Positions 34,589 to 46,799 of a stretch of 64,000 bases of DNA are shown one piece after another (position 1 is the first letter of the stretch; every line of letters starts with the position of its first letter). The notes under the pieces were generated by a model that was not told the origin of the DNA, made no database searches, and was given only the letters and a program-made list of their open reading frames with translations. The stretch is taken from assembly GCA_003956705.1 (NCBI GenBank), contig QZCP01000205.1, forward strand, positions 96,808-160,807, read 5' to 3'. The translations under genes were made by a program, and so were the position numbers. Origin of the DNA: Brevipalpus yothersi (taxonomy: Eukaryota > Arthropoda > Arachnida > Trombidiformes > Tenuipalpidae).

Positions 34589-37096
34589 TTATTTACAGCT
34601 CAAATCACTATGAGCTATACGACGATGTCGATTAAAATTATCTTTCCACGCAAAACATTTTGAACAAATATCGCACATGTAACGAGATCGATTCTGAGAA
34701 TGTATCTGAGTATGTCGTTTCATGTTACCCTTCTCGGTGAATGTTTTTAAGCATATATTACACTGATAATGTCTTTTACCGGTCAAAGAATCAATGGATA
34801 AAGAAGATAACGAATGAGAACCAAGCGATGGATGCATTTGAATTGAAGGTAATAGTTGCGCTGGCGGTAAGTGTGGCACTTGAGAATGATGAGAATGTCC
34901 AGAGTTATTACTCTCTAACCGCGGCCCAGAGTTAATTTGCTCTAACCGATCTGTAAGATGGTTAAAATAGCGAGTCAGACATCTCAGCTAACAAATAACT
35001 CTCGAAGAACAAGATAGGATAGATCGAATAATCATATTCATTTGGATATGCAAATCTCATGGTATTCTTTCTCAGATTGAGCTAACATTCAAGGATGCTA
35101 TCGGTAAATGGAGCTGAACATTTCAACTAGCCTCGAAACTGACTGATAGTATTGATTAAAACAAAAGAAGATCAAAGAGAAGAAGAACAGAAACTAAAAC
35201 CTCCCCTTGAAAACTATATATATATGTAATGAACACAAGCAAAGAAAAAAGGTAATATGGAACACACATTAAATGATTGTATGTGTTGTCAATTAAACCG
35301 CAGAACGGATATACTGTGAAAAATCTCAATCAATACGATAGAAGTGTTTTCATCGATTATGTGATACGAGAACTAGACTTTTGTTCATGAATATGTCTCT
35401 TATATTCCAGTTATTACTGAATTTTCAAAAATAATCAGTATCATAACGAAAAAGCTCCCATAAAGAATAGAAGTGAGACAAGAAAAATTAGAAATTGACT
35501 CTCATACGATGTGATGCGATTGTCTATGTGATGTTAGTCATTTTAAGTGAGCACAATTTTTTTCAAGAGGGTTACTGATAATGAGTAGGAATGGCAACAG
35601 AAAAAGTGGAGAGATAGAGAGAGAGACAGAGAGACCGATATGATGACCATAATCATTGACTAACCTTGAAGTAGAGGACGTGGAATGATGGGTGAAATGT
35701 TGCTCGGCCCTGCCATCGAAATCGATGCTTCATATGGAGCGTGTATACCAGCATTGATTCCAGGCACATGATTTAATGATGAAGCGCTATTAAGTGATGA
35801 CTGACTATTCGGTATCGAATTTGGACTCGTTAAAGATACATTCATTGACTGTAGCATACCATTTTCTCCGAACATTATGGGCTTTAGACTCAAATCTATT
35901 AAAGTGGAGAGGAGGTGAAGAGAGAGAAAGAGAATGTTTTAATTAGAAACGTGTAAATTGAAACAAATCAGTCGTTGTGATCAGTATTGGGAAGTTTGTT
36001 AAAGAAAAATACGTACCAGAATTTAGAGTAGAATCAGATATGCTGAGATTAGATTGAAACCTAGGGACTTGACCATTATTACGTTCCTAAAATAATCGAA
36101 ATAAATCCATGTTAGATAAGTCTGCCTAGTCCTGTGAACTTCAATTGATGGCTTGATTGAATTAAACTATCGTGTCGATACTTACATCACCCGTAATCAT
36201 AGATTGTTCCAACAGTCTGGAGGGCTCAATATCAGCATCTGTATTGTTTGTATGACGACCATGATGTTGAGTAACCATTATACCATGACCATTGGTTTCA
36301 TTTTCCATTTCTTCATCTTCCTCCTAGTGAAAATAATATTACGACAAAAAAACATGAATACACACACATATAATATTAAATAAAATGATGATAGTGAAAC
36401 AAAAAACTAGATGCATACATATCAGTAGTGTTTACACACAAAAAATGAAAACTATACATTATGAAAACAGCGATAATTTAAAATTGATCTTACCTCATCA
36501 GTATATTCTGTTGTGGCTTCATCTTCACTCGCTGAACCATCTTTACTTTTATCACCATTATTATTATTATTATTACCAGGCTCATTGTCACTGGTATCAC
36601 CATTAGCATCGTGATTTTGATTACTATTGCCTCCTTGACCAGATGTATCATCATGATCATTACCATCATCATTGTTTGTCTTTCGACTACCCTTACGACG
36701 CTTCTTTCGACGTTTTCTCATCGATTTACCATCCATTTGACTTTTTGCATCTTGTAAACCTTTCACTTTTAACGCTTCAGCAGATCGTAGTACTGATGAT
36801 AAACGATTGTGGGGAACAGTCACTTCACCACGATATATGAATTCAATAATGGAACGTAGATCATCGAAAGGCATATCTTTGATAATCACTATCGGATACT
36901 GATGGGGTGCATTAAATTTGGAGAAAATTTCATTAAAGTACGATGAACACGCTGAGAGTACCATTCGATGGGCTTTTATACATCCATTACCACACGATAG
37001 TGTCACATCAACCATAGATTCTTCCTTGAACATACGTTCAAAGTGATCCGCCAAATCGAAGCAATGATTATTACGACGAAGGCAGTACGAAGACAT
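34589..37096 (-). CDS. BTB-zinc-finger transcription factor (ttk/Broad/lola type), proximal isoform
   Basis: Five exons: 36494-37096, 36186-36323, 36017-36086, 35665-35895 and 34589-34950. The product is 467 residues, ATG at 37096. The BTB domain (about 1-115) is of the arthropod ttk type: CLRRNNHCFDLADHFERMF, then KAHRMVLSACSSYFNEIF and FIYRGEVTVPHNRLSSVLRS. It is followed by a basic patch (KSMRKRRKKRRKGSRK, probable NLS), an Asn/Asp-rich low-complexity stretch and a Ser/Pro linker. Two C2H2 fingers end the protein (CNICLKTFTEKGNMKRHTQIH and CDICSKCFAWKDNFNRHRRI, then AH). Such proteins are developmental transcription factors or repressors, with BTB-mediated dimerisation and isoform-specific DNA binding. 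The second isoform uses the exon at 31616-31902. Individual orthology (Broad, lola, ttk, other) is not resolved. Divergent to FOXK. Confidence 0.94.
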
Positions 37097-37776
37097 GTTG
37101 ATTGAATTGTGTGGATCTGTTTAACTGTGGATGGTTGATGTGTGAATTAGATTGATGTCCGGTATGTATGTATGTATATATATTTAGATAAAGTTGAAAA
37201 ATAAGAGAAGCTTATTTTCTTTCGATCTCTTTTCTCTCTTTTTTCGGAATGTATCTCTCTCTCATGAAAGAGAGAGACAGTAAGTAACACATATACACAC
37301 ACAAGTACCGTTGGGAAGATCGCTTCTTTTTCACTCCCGAAGCAAGAGAGAAAAGAGAGAGAAAAAGAACCCGAGCTGCTACTGTTTGGCCCTACGTTTT
37401 CAGTTTTCGAAAAATTCGAGGCAGCAGTAACGAAGGGTTACAGAGAGAAGGCTACAGGAGGAAAGAGAAGAGGATTTCATAATCATCATGATGATGACGA
37501 TGGAAGAATGGAAGAGAGAGAGAGATGGATAGAGATAGAGAGTGTAAGAAGTGAGAGAGAGAAGCGAAAATGATAACCAACAAGCAGAGGGTTTCTGAAA
37601 GGGGGAGAGAAATAGAAGTGTACAGATTGATAGGCTTACCGTAAATATCGTCAGTGTGTGTTCGCGTTTTATACACGAATTATTAAGAATTTGGACGCAA
37701 TCAGATGCCACTATTACTAGATAACGATAGTTAAATCAAATTGTGAGAGTAAATTGAAGAAAAATGGCGGAGCTCA

Positions 37777-37971
37777 AAGAGAGAGAGAGAGAGAAAGACA
37801 GAAAAAGAGAGAAGAGAGAAGGGAAGAGAGAGAGGAGAGAAACGGAGAGAGAAGAGAGAGAGANGAGAGAGGAGAGAGAGAGAGGAGAGAGAGAGAGGAG
37901 AGAGAGAGAGGAGAGAGAGAGAGGAGAGAGAGAAGAGAAGAGAGAAAAATAGAAAGAGAGGAAAGAGAGTG
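37777..37971 (+). repeat. GA-rich microsatellite with one N
   Basis: Nearly pure GA with occasional GG/AA interruptions and an unresolved base at 37864. GA arrays in arthropod promoters can bind GAGA-type factors, but composition alone does not prove that here. Confidence 0.9.
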
Positions 37972-38440
37972 GAAAGGAATGGAGGACAGAAATGTTTGGC
38001 GCCCTGTTATTGATACTTTTCATTCCTTTTCCAGGTCTTTTCCCATGTTCAATCGAAACATCGTTCTGGCGAGTTGAAATTTCGTCAACATTCACACCTT
38101 TGCAGTAACCTGCGGAAAATTTCGCGATCCAGCCCAAGGCTCACCTTTTCCAGTTCCACATGCTTCCCATATGCTAACGAACATAATCGAATAGAATTCG
38201 GAATATTCTCTCATCAAATCTCAGCATCCAAATTCCAAAAGAGAAGAAAAGTTTTTATTTATTGATCAGTTCGTGAAGCAAGATTCTCTCTTCTCGCTCT
38301 TAAAACTCCGCAAAAAGTGAGGAGAAAGCCGCTCTCATACAAACATACACAGCTTGAACTCCTCTCTCTCTCTCTCAATCAGACTCCTCTTTCGGGGAAA
38401 GAGAGAGGGGAAAAAAGCTGTTCTTGGTTGTAGCTCACCA

Positions 38441-38453
38441 GCGCCATCTGGGA
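38441..38453 (-). promoter_or_regulatory. CTCF-like motif upstream of FOXK
   Basis: gcgccatctggga on plus; the complement tcccagatggcgc matches all 11 positions of the CTCF core SYAGRKGGCRS. It sits about 230 bp before the FOXK ATG in an otherwise AT-rich region. Inference from motif only. Confidence 0.4.
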
Positions 38454-38684
38454 AGGCTATGCAAGTGTGTAGTCAATCCGCCATTTTTGTGGCTAAACAG
38501 CAAAACAACTCTCAAGTCTATCAACAACACAAGCTCCTACATACAAGCGTGGAGAGAGGAGAGAGAGTGTTATTTTTGTGTTCGAATAATAATAATAATT
38601 TGAATTTTTTTGGACAATTTTTTTCTTTTTAATATTGATATTGTTTGAATTTTCTTTCACTTAATATAAGTGTATACTATCAAC

Positions 38685-41600
38685 ATGTCGAACGCTAGTT
38701 TACAAAAGGATGCTTGGGCATTATTAGCGCTCAAGAGTGTATCAAGTCCATCCAGCCCATCGCGGGTTCAAAACAAGAATGGCCATGATACCGGTAAGCC
38801 AATAGCTAAATTGGAAACACGTGAATTTGAGTATATGATACGACAAACTCGTATTGTTATTGGACGTAATTCATCGAATGGTGATGTGGATGTTAATATG
38901 GGACACTCGAAAAGATTTATATCCAGAAATCATCTCGAAATTTCTTATGAAGCGCCAAATTTTTACATGGTGTGTACCAGCAAGAATGGTATCATTGTTG
39001 ACGAGAAACATTTACAACGGAAAAATATGCCCCCTTTTCTTCTACCCAATACTTGTTCACTACGTTTTCCTAGTACAAGTATTCGCTTAACATTTTCCTC
39101 CCTGATTGATGAAAGATTGACCAATCAATCAGAATCTATGGATGATTACAATACCAACAACAACAGCGCCAACACTAATAACAGTAACAACACTAGCAGC
39201 AAAGACCTGGTTAAAAGTGGCGCTCATAAAGTTCCGCTTAAAGTTCATATCCCTGATCCAACAGAGCCTGATTTTACAAGTCCAATACCATCTCCTACCG
39301 GCACTATAAGGTGAGCAATGTGTTGATCATAATTAACCTGTGTCAATATGTTATCTTTTTCCACTCTCTCCTATCTTGCCTCTCTTTCCCTCTCTCTCTC
39401 TTCGCTCTCGCTCTCTCATCCCTCTCTCTTCGAGTAGCATTGAAAATAACAAGGGTTTGGCCTGTTTAACAATTTTTCAATCAACATCTTACACTCTCTT
39501 TCTAATCATTTAAATATGCCTACTTAAATGCTCAACTTTTTTCTCTCACACATTATTTATCCCCATTGAACCTATATAATGTATCGTATTGGATGATGCT
39601 CTTTTATTTGTTGTGTTGTGAATACATACACACACAGTAGGTTAACGGTGCCGAGTCTGTGAAAAGGAAACCTGCTATCTTGCTCACAGCAACACACACA
39701 CACACATCAAACGCCTGCTCAGCTTGTACATCTCCTGATTCTTTCCCCCTCCTCCTTTTTTTCTCCCTCCTTATCCTTTTCTCGGTTGTGTGTGTTGTGT
39801 GTATGTAGCTTTCCATTCAGACTTGATCTCCACCTCGCCACTACACATGTGATGTTTTTGTTTTTAAGATGAATATATCATTTGTGTCCTCTGTGTTTAG
39901 TAACTGATCTGATTCCCTCCATCTTCTTCTTCATCTTCTTCTTCTTCTTCTTTTACATACAGTGCTGCTAATTCTTGTCCCACTAGCCCACGCTCTGGAT
40001 CACGCTATAGAAGCTCTGGTGTAACAAGTGATCTACAGGCTATGGTTGAGTATGCTGCTGCTGCTGTAAAATCCGAGGAAGTGTGCACACAAAACTCAAT
40101 TCAACACAGCTCTAATATTGGTCATGAAGTTCGAATATCTGGTATCAACAGTGTTTCATCTCAGTCAGCCAATCACGATATATACTCTCAGGGTTCATCA
40201 ATGAATGTTAACAGTCAAGTAGCAGCTAATGAAAATGTTTCCAACAGTCCTGGTGAAATAGATGATAGCAAGCCTCCTTATTCATACGCTCAATTGATTG
40301 TTCAAGCCATAACTAGTGCTCCTGATAAGCAGCTAACCCTTAGTGGTATATATTCGTTTATTACCAGGAATTATCCTTATTATAGAACAGCGGATAAAGG
40401 ATGGCAGGTAATTTGAAATCTAAAGACCCATTTTTTCAGGCTCTCAACATGATTAAGATTTGAGAGAGCCTTCTTCAATTATTCTCTCAAAACAGCTGAT
40501 TATATTATAGCTCCAATGCTAATACTTCACTATGCTTACTTATAGAATTCCATCCGGCACAATCTATCGTTGAATCGATATTTCCAGAAAGTCGCACGAT
40601 CTCAAGAGGAGCCTGGAAAAGGCTCATTTTGGAGAATAGACCCCGCTTCAGAACCAAAACTTGTGGAGCAAGCATTCAAAAGAAGACGGCAGCGCCCGAT
40701 TTCATGTTTTTCTCGTAATCAAGCGAATAATTCTAGATCTGCTCCAGTTTCTCCTAATCATCGAACTGTTGTCAGTGGAAATATAAGTGGCGTTGTCACT
40801 CCCGAGTCACTGTCTCGTGAACCAAGTCCTTCTCCTGAATCTGTAGAAACAGATCCAAACCAACTGATGGGCCCACCAGCAGCCTCTTTTTTGACCGTGC
40901 CAAGTGATTCATTCAAGATGACCAAGTCCAGCCCAGGATCACCAGGTATAGAAATGAGATGTATGAGATTAGACTATAATATTCCTTAGGAATTTCCCAA
41001 TCTGAAGGTTACTCATTCTATTATTCTCTATATTTTCTGTTCAAGGTATCGCTTTAGCCACTGATTCGGGAATGTTTGCTAGCTCTGGAGCAGCTCAATT
41101 CCTAAAGAAAGAAATAATTTTTCCGCCAACTAGCAATCGCAATTCATCGCCACGAGCTATTGCAGTTGATAATAATACTGTAATACTGCAATCAACACTG
41201 AAATCACCTTATCAAGCCGTTACTCCAGGACAACAACAGACAGTTATCGTACAAGCACCGGCTGCCTCATCAGACGCACATCTCATTGAATTTGTTACTA
41301 GTGTTACGGCTGGAAATAGTTCGGTTATTTCTCGTGTGTATGGCTCAGAGGGTGGCGCATTTGTGACTTCTTCTGCTGACGTTTCTGAAATCATAACCAC
41401 AACAACTACATCTTCATCTCCGATATCATCTTCATCATCTACTCCAACGCCAACAATAGTTACTACCACCACAGCTAAGGATATAGCAGGTGATTCACCA
41501 GGCGATGTGGGAGAACATTCTGCACCATCAACTTCAACATCTGAAGTCATCGTGTCCAATAAGAGAACCCTAGAAGATACCATTGATGATCAGAATGATT

Positions 41601-41713
41601 CATGCGAGCCTGGGAGTCCAAGTGGTGATAACGAAATCAAAAAGAAATTGAAAAGTGATTCACCTGAAGCCAGTGAAAGTGTTCAGACTCCTTCTCCCAC
41701 TTCATCGTTGTGA
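38685..41713 (+). CDS. FOXK: Forkhead box K transcription factor (FHA plus forkhead)
   Basis: Four exons: 38685-39310, 39963-40407, 40546-40945 and 41046-41713, with phases 2, 0 and 1 all consistent; 712 residues (human FOXK1 733, FOXK2 660). ATG 38685 (MSNASLQKDAWALLALKSV) fits the FOXK N-terminus. FHA domain about 48-145 (IGRNSSNGDVDVNMG ... FISRNHLEISYE), which binds phosphothreonine partners such as DVL. Forkhead from about 290: KPPYSYAQLIVQAITSAPDK, then across the exon 2/3 junction WQ|NSIRHNLSLNRYFQKVARS and the FOXK-type EEPGKGSFWRIDP, with a basic KRRRQRP tail. The C-terminal third is Ser/Thr/Pro-rich with SP motifs. FOXK proteins repress autophagy genes with SIN3A and regulate metabolism. 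Convergent with the P450 gene. Confidence 0.96.
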
Positions 41714-43359
41714 GCTTAATGAAGCATGGAAAATTTTACGAGGAGAATATAAGAATTTGCTTCAAACAATGAACTAAAAAGCTTCTAAATATTCCTACGT
41801 ACACTCACATCACTGGTCGAGCGAATCATTTTCATCGTAATCTTCGAATCCTATTTCGAATTCATTTCCTTCTAGCCTTGTTTTCTCTCTCTCTTTTTCT
41901 TACAATTTTCCTCACGACTTCCTGCAGCTTTTAAAAACACCTTTGATTCAAGTCCATCTAAATAAGCTTGCAGGATTTGTTAATGAACTCAGCGCCTGTC
42001 TAAGCCAAATAATGGAAATATTTCGAGATGAGCATCTTGCCTACAAATACTAGCGAGACAAATTTTCCCGTGCGAAGTGTTCGAACTTTTTTTTGGTGAC
42101 TAAATTAATACGGTGTAAATTAGTTGCAGGAAGCAGCCATCATCTTTATTCCTAAGCCTACTTCTATTCCTCAACCTCTCTCTCTCTTTCTCTCCTACTT
42201 TCAATCATAGACACAAGATGTTGTTGTTTCAGACAGAAATACATGTTATAATGAAAGCGAAAATGTTTTCTTCCTTTACATACCTTCTTCCCCCTCCCTC
42301 CTAATTCCTTCGAAATTGCTGATAGTGTTTCTCTCTTCCCTCAACTTCTCTCCTTTTTCTTATGGGTCTCCTTGGGTTTTCGCTTTTCTCTGGACTATAT
42401 GCACACATATATTCATTCTTCTTCCTACCTTCAATTAATTTGATTCCCTCGCTAGATTCCCCCGATCAATTTTAATCGGAATGATTCAATCCAAGACAAC
42501 TTTTTATTGTTTGAATCCAATCGGAAGGAATATTTTTGAACTGAGAATCGGAATGATGTGATTAACCTTGGAATGGTTGATGGGCTTACCAAAAATGACC
42601 ATAAGATGCTATTTTCCGGTGTAAAACTGCATCTCATGCTTTTCCAGCCCCGCTGAGAAATGTATAATTGATTCTTTTCCCTTCCTTCTTCTCATCCATT
42701 CTGGCTAGTCATATCTTTGTGTTATTTAGAACTTCATTCGTTTACTCCTTCGCATCTTGCTGTACAGTAGCTAATACATGGCTAGTGACTGTTTACTCCA
42801 CCACCTCTGATCACCGATAATTATGTTTTCTAACTTCAAGCCAAGAGACGAAACCATCCTGAGCTATCATCTACTCCCGATGTGTCCTTCATTTAAAACC
42901 AAAACTTACCTATTTTTTCTCTGTTGGCATCTTTCCCCTTCAACTTATCGATTAACAAAAATTTCTTGACATGTAAATTGCTCATTTGTGTTAATTCATC
43001 CCGAAGGTCGACCATTTTTCGATTAATATTTTATCCATTTTGGATATTTTTATGCACCATGATCGGCATTTTGGGCAAAAAATATCCATGATAATCAAGA
43101 AATCTTCACAAGTTTTATCTGTCTTTCAATTTCATTATTCTAAAATCGCTAAACTAACATGTTGAGATCATCAAGTATCTAGAAAAGGCTCCAAAAACAA
43201 GTATGATATTGCCATAAGATTAAATTCTTGAATAGGAGAGAAGTGTTCGCTCCATATCCTGTGGGGAAAATGTGGCCTCTCTCGCCACATTACACTTTGT
43301 AATATGACATTTTCTGGACGGGACATTGAGTAGAGCTCTCGGAGATATCTCATTAGAGT
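41714..43359. other. Long 3' flanks of FOXK and the P450 gene
   Basis: 1.6 kb between convergent stop codons, with pyrimidine-rich runs (41883-41905, 42176-42195). It is probably the long 3' UTR of FOXK. No coding or RNA gene recognised. Confidence 0.45.
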
Positions 43360-45210
43360 TCATGTAGATTTTTTGAGCATCTCGATTTTTATAGTGATCT
43401 CCTTGGCTGTGGTAACCAGTTGTCCTCTATAAAATTCCAATTCATCCTGAAAAGAGGAAAAAAACTAAATTGTATCAACTGGATCAAAAATCAGCCGATT
43501 GATTTACTCACTTTCGTCTCTGGAGATTTCACGAAGCGAAATTTTCTAAAAATTTTGCATAAACAAAACTTGATTTCCATGAGAGCAAATCGACTTCCAA
43601 TACAGCTTCTTGGGCCGTAAGCAAAAGGTAGATAAGCGGTCAGATTATTTTTGTGAATGTTTTCGGGTAAAAAACGATCGGGGTCAAATTTTTCGGGTTC
43701 AGGAAAGTTTTCAGGATCATGGTGCATAGCATGCACTGGAATAGTGATCAATTGATTTTTTCGGAGCTTTATTCCCGCCAATTCACACGCTTCCGCTGTG
43801 CGCCTCTCCACTCGCGGCACCGGTGGACAATAGCGGAGAATTTCACAAACCACTGCCTCAAGGTATGGAAGAGATTTGACCACTTCCCAGTCCTTAATTT
43901 CCTCATCACTCAGAGGAGCAATTTCGTCTATCAGTTTCTGTTGAACTTCAGGATGCTTGGTCAGGTGGTAGAAGAGCATCGAAAGCGTGGTTGCTGTGGT
44001 ATCGTGTCCAGCAATAAGGAAGATGAGAGCTTGATCCACTATCTCCTCCATAGTTAGTTCTTGATGGAGGAGAAGAACAAAAAAAAATATTAATTAGCAT
44101 AAGCTCATCTACTCACACGAATTTGGGCAATAAATAATATCAATCTTACTTCGCTTGATATTTCCTGCATTGGTATCCTCAATTTCTGCATCTTGAAGAA
44201 GCTGTACAAAATCAATTGAGTCAACTTTCAGCTCTTCACGTCTTCCTATGAGTCCCAAGATGAGCGTTTCGAAGTATCGGAGTGCATTTGGATTGAAAAT
44301 ACTGAATTTAAACAGGGAACCCAGAGGAGCCATGGATGGACACATGAAAGCGATTAGTGATAGCCAATGAATGTTGGTGTTGAAAAGTTTTTTTGAATTT
44401 TTGACCAATGGATTCTTGGGATCTTTCAAAGAATCCACTTTCACTCCGAATGCACAGCTCGAGAAAGTATCAAGTGTAAAGGAGAGGAGATAAGATTTCA
44501 CATCAACATCTTGATTCTTGATGGCTGCTTCTTCCAAATTGTTGACCAAGGTGTCAATTGCTTCATCAATTTGACCCTGCATTCCTTTCAGCTTGGATGC
44601 GGTAAAAGTTGGACTCACGATGGATCGAACTCGTTTCCATTGTTCATATTTTAAGACGAAAATACTTTGTCCTCCAATTTGATTGATACCTCCATAAAAC
44701 TATACGATAGAACGGTACATAAGATTCAGCTTACCATTAATGATCAATTGCAAATGGACACACACAAACTATTTTGTCATCATCATCAACTCACTCTATG
44801 ATTTGGATAAGTTAAAAATTGCTTGACAAGTATTTCTTTGACCAGCTCAGGATCACCAACCAATAGAACGGGCTGAAGAACTTCGTACATCCTTTGGAAT
44901 GAAAATTAATTTATCTAATGAGCAAACAAATTGAGCAAGAGTTCCAAAATTTTCGTACCAACTCGAGGATGATGAAACATCGAGGAAATTATTCCGAACA
45001 GATCACAATTAGCTTGAAGAAAACTTACCCAACAACCTTGCCAAACTTTTTGTATCCATCTGTGTCCGATTCGTGAAAAGGACGTTGATAGCGATTCCAC
45101 ATGGAACTTATGTCATTTGGAACACCTTTTCTCAGCCAATAGGTCAGTTTGTAGACAACATATAGAACAAAAACAATCAAGGCACACAACCATTTTTGAA
45201 GTTCATCCAT
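43360..45210 (-). CDS. Cytochrome P450, CYP3 clan
   Basis: Heme monooxygenase anchored in the ER. Five exons: 45029-45210, 44795-44891, 44150-44699, 43512-44059 and 43360-43446; 487 residues, phases 2, 0, 1, 0. N-terminal anchor about 7-25 (WLCALIVFVLYVVYKLTYWL). After it come a CYP3-type GKVVGMYEVLQPVLLVGDPE, WKRVRSIVSPTFTASKLKGM (helix C), the I-helix oxygen-binding AGHDTT (about 293-298), ExxR in EILR (Glu349, Arg352), PERF-like FDPDRFLPE, and the heme loop FAYGPRSCIGSRFA with Cys429. All key residues are intact, so it should be active. The sequence KLTMEEIVDQALIFLIAGHD strongly recalls CYP3A and arthropod CYP3-clan enzymes, which handle xenobiotics. A standalone copy here; subfamily not assigned. 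Confidence 0.96.
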
Positions 45211-46437
45211 TGATCAAGTACACTGAGTGTAAGTACACTAGTGTATAAAACTTATGGCCAAAGCGAGGAGAAAAAAAAATCAAACGTATATCTATAGCAG
45301 TGGATCAGCACTACAACTATTGCACATTAGTAAGAGATCAATTTTGTAACGGAATGAAGATAAGTTCAAAAATAAATCTAGAACAATAGAATAATTGAAC
45401 TGTGAGAGAAGGAGAGAGAAAGAGAGATCAAAGAAATTATACAGGCTCAAATGTCCTCAACATCAACCGAGAGTTCGGGTTCGAGTGTCCTGGCCAGTTG
45501 ACAATTGACCCACGTGAGTATGTAAGTAAAGTATATTGCAAGACCAAAGGGGCCATGAGAATCGGCCAATCAACCGAATCAGAAATTATCGAAGGGGATG
45601 GACAAAAGATTTTGAAGGGTAGATAAATGCACTTGACAATTGGATATCATCATCAGCAGCATGATTAGCCGGCAGAAGGGGGGGAGAGAAAGAGGATAAC
45701 ATAGGATCATCATGATAGGTATTTTTTTCACACTATTGTGAGACGCTTTTTTCTAGCCAACGAAGTGCAAGTTGCTGAGTAAATTGCAATCAAATAATTT
45801 TATCATCAACTCTTTTCCCCTCATCATGGCCCTCCTTCTCCTCCTCCTCCTTCAATCTTGATAACACACTTAAGTATACCATTCGGTGGTAGTGTATTCA
45901 GTTGAATCACGCTTGGTAGCCACGGGCACATGCACCGCACAAAGTTGATTATCTTTAAATCACTGATCAACAGAAATCATTTGTTTATCATCACTTCACT
46001 CTCTCTCAACATGTGTATAACACTGAGACTGGTGATGATGACAAAGTTTGCACATGAAGAAGTAATCCGGTTGGGAAAAAGGTTGAGAGAGAGAGAGAGA
46101 GAGAAAGAGAGAAGAATCAAGATAGAGAAATCCACTCTACTTGACGCTGTGATCGTAGGGTTTCTCATCAATCGATACATGTCAGAAGTGGAGATAATAA
46201 TTAGTAATTGGTCAGATCGTCGAAGTCTAAGACCAGAAATGAATGACCTGAAGTTTCTAATCAAGTCCTGTGATATATTTGGCTACAGTTCCAATCGCTA
46301 ACTTTTTTTTACAAAAATAAGTAAAATCGAGAAGCTACTTGGAAAACCTGAGCTTAAACCGATCTCCTCCTGGAGGAGGGCTCAAACTACGTTATCACGA
46401 GAGTCATGACTCAAATGAAGAATATGACCATTTTTAG
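45211..46437. other. P450 upstream region
   Basis: Contains the P450 promoter. Open frames at 45402-45626 and 45930-46301 are composition-driven; the second spans a GA run at 46085-46112. Nothing recognised. Confidence 0.4.
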
Positions 46438-46799
46438 AGGATAACATCACTTCAACAATTTTCTATGCTGCTCCTAAAAGCAGCGAACGAAGAGAATGTT
46501 CGATTATCACAATAGCTTTGGCTGATGAGAGAGTCAAGTCAGCAGCTTATGACATTCTCTTCATGTCTAACTTTGAGAAGAAGCTTAAAGAATTTAAGCG
46601 TAGTCTTGATTTTCCGACTGACGATGATCGAGTTGTCGGATTGATGATGGGACAATATTACAGTGATGTAGTAGATACATATGGTGACTCAAGTTTCTCT
46701 TTCAGGGTTACTTCCAAGCTTCAAGCTCTTTCATCATCTATCAGAACCTCAACAATTGATATCGAAACCCGCTCTCATCTCCCTGGTATAACTGGTTAG
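46438..46799 (+). other. Unidentified open frame or exon
   Basis: An open frame of about 120 codons after a good acceptor-like sequence (accatttttag at 46427-46437), with no suitable upstream ATG, ending at TAG 46799. The translation has ordinary globular composition (for example DERVKSAAYDILFMSNFEKK and GLMMGQYYSDVVDTYGDSSF) unlike nearby low-complexity frames. I do not recognise a domain. It could be a terminal exon of an unseen gene, a decayed gene or transposon fragment, or chance. There is no matching upstream exon in view. Confidence 0.25.

Larger units (their letters stand above)
37097..38684. other. Divergent promoter region between the BTB gene and FOXK
   Basis: 1.6 kb with several GA/CT runs (37255-37280, 37515-37560, 37777-37971), a single ambiguous base at 37864 and a CTCF-like motif at 38441-38453. 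Open frames crossing the GA runs (Glu/Arg or Ser/Leu repeats) are low-complexity artefacts. Confidence 0.5.

Noticed and set aside
37990..38005. Possible CTCF-like site ggcgccctg
   Set aside because: The spacing does not fit the SYAGRKGGCRS core (AGGGCGCC lacks the second GG after the variable base).
37754..38137. Long Arg/Glu and Ser/Leu-repeat open frames
   Set aside because: Produced entirely by the GA microsatellite, which is open in most frames.
41212..41583. 123-codon minus-strand frame inside FOXK exon 4
   Set aside because: Antisense of the Ser/Thr-rich FOXK tail; shadow frame.
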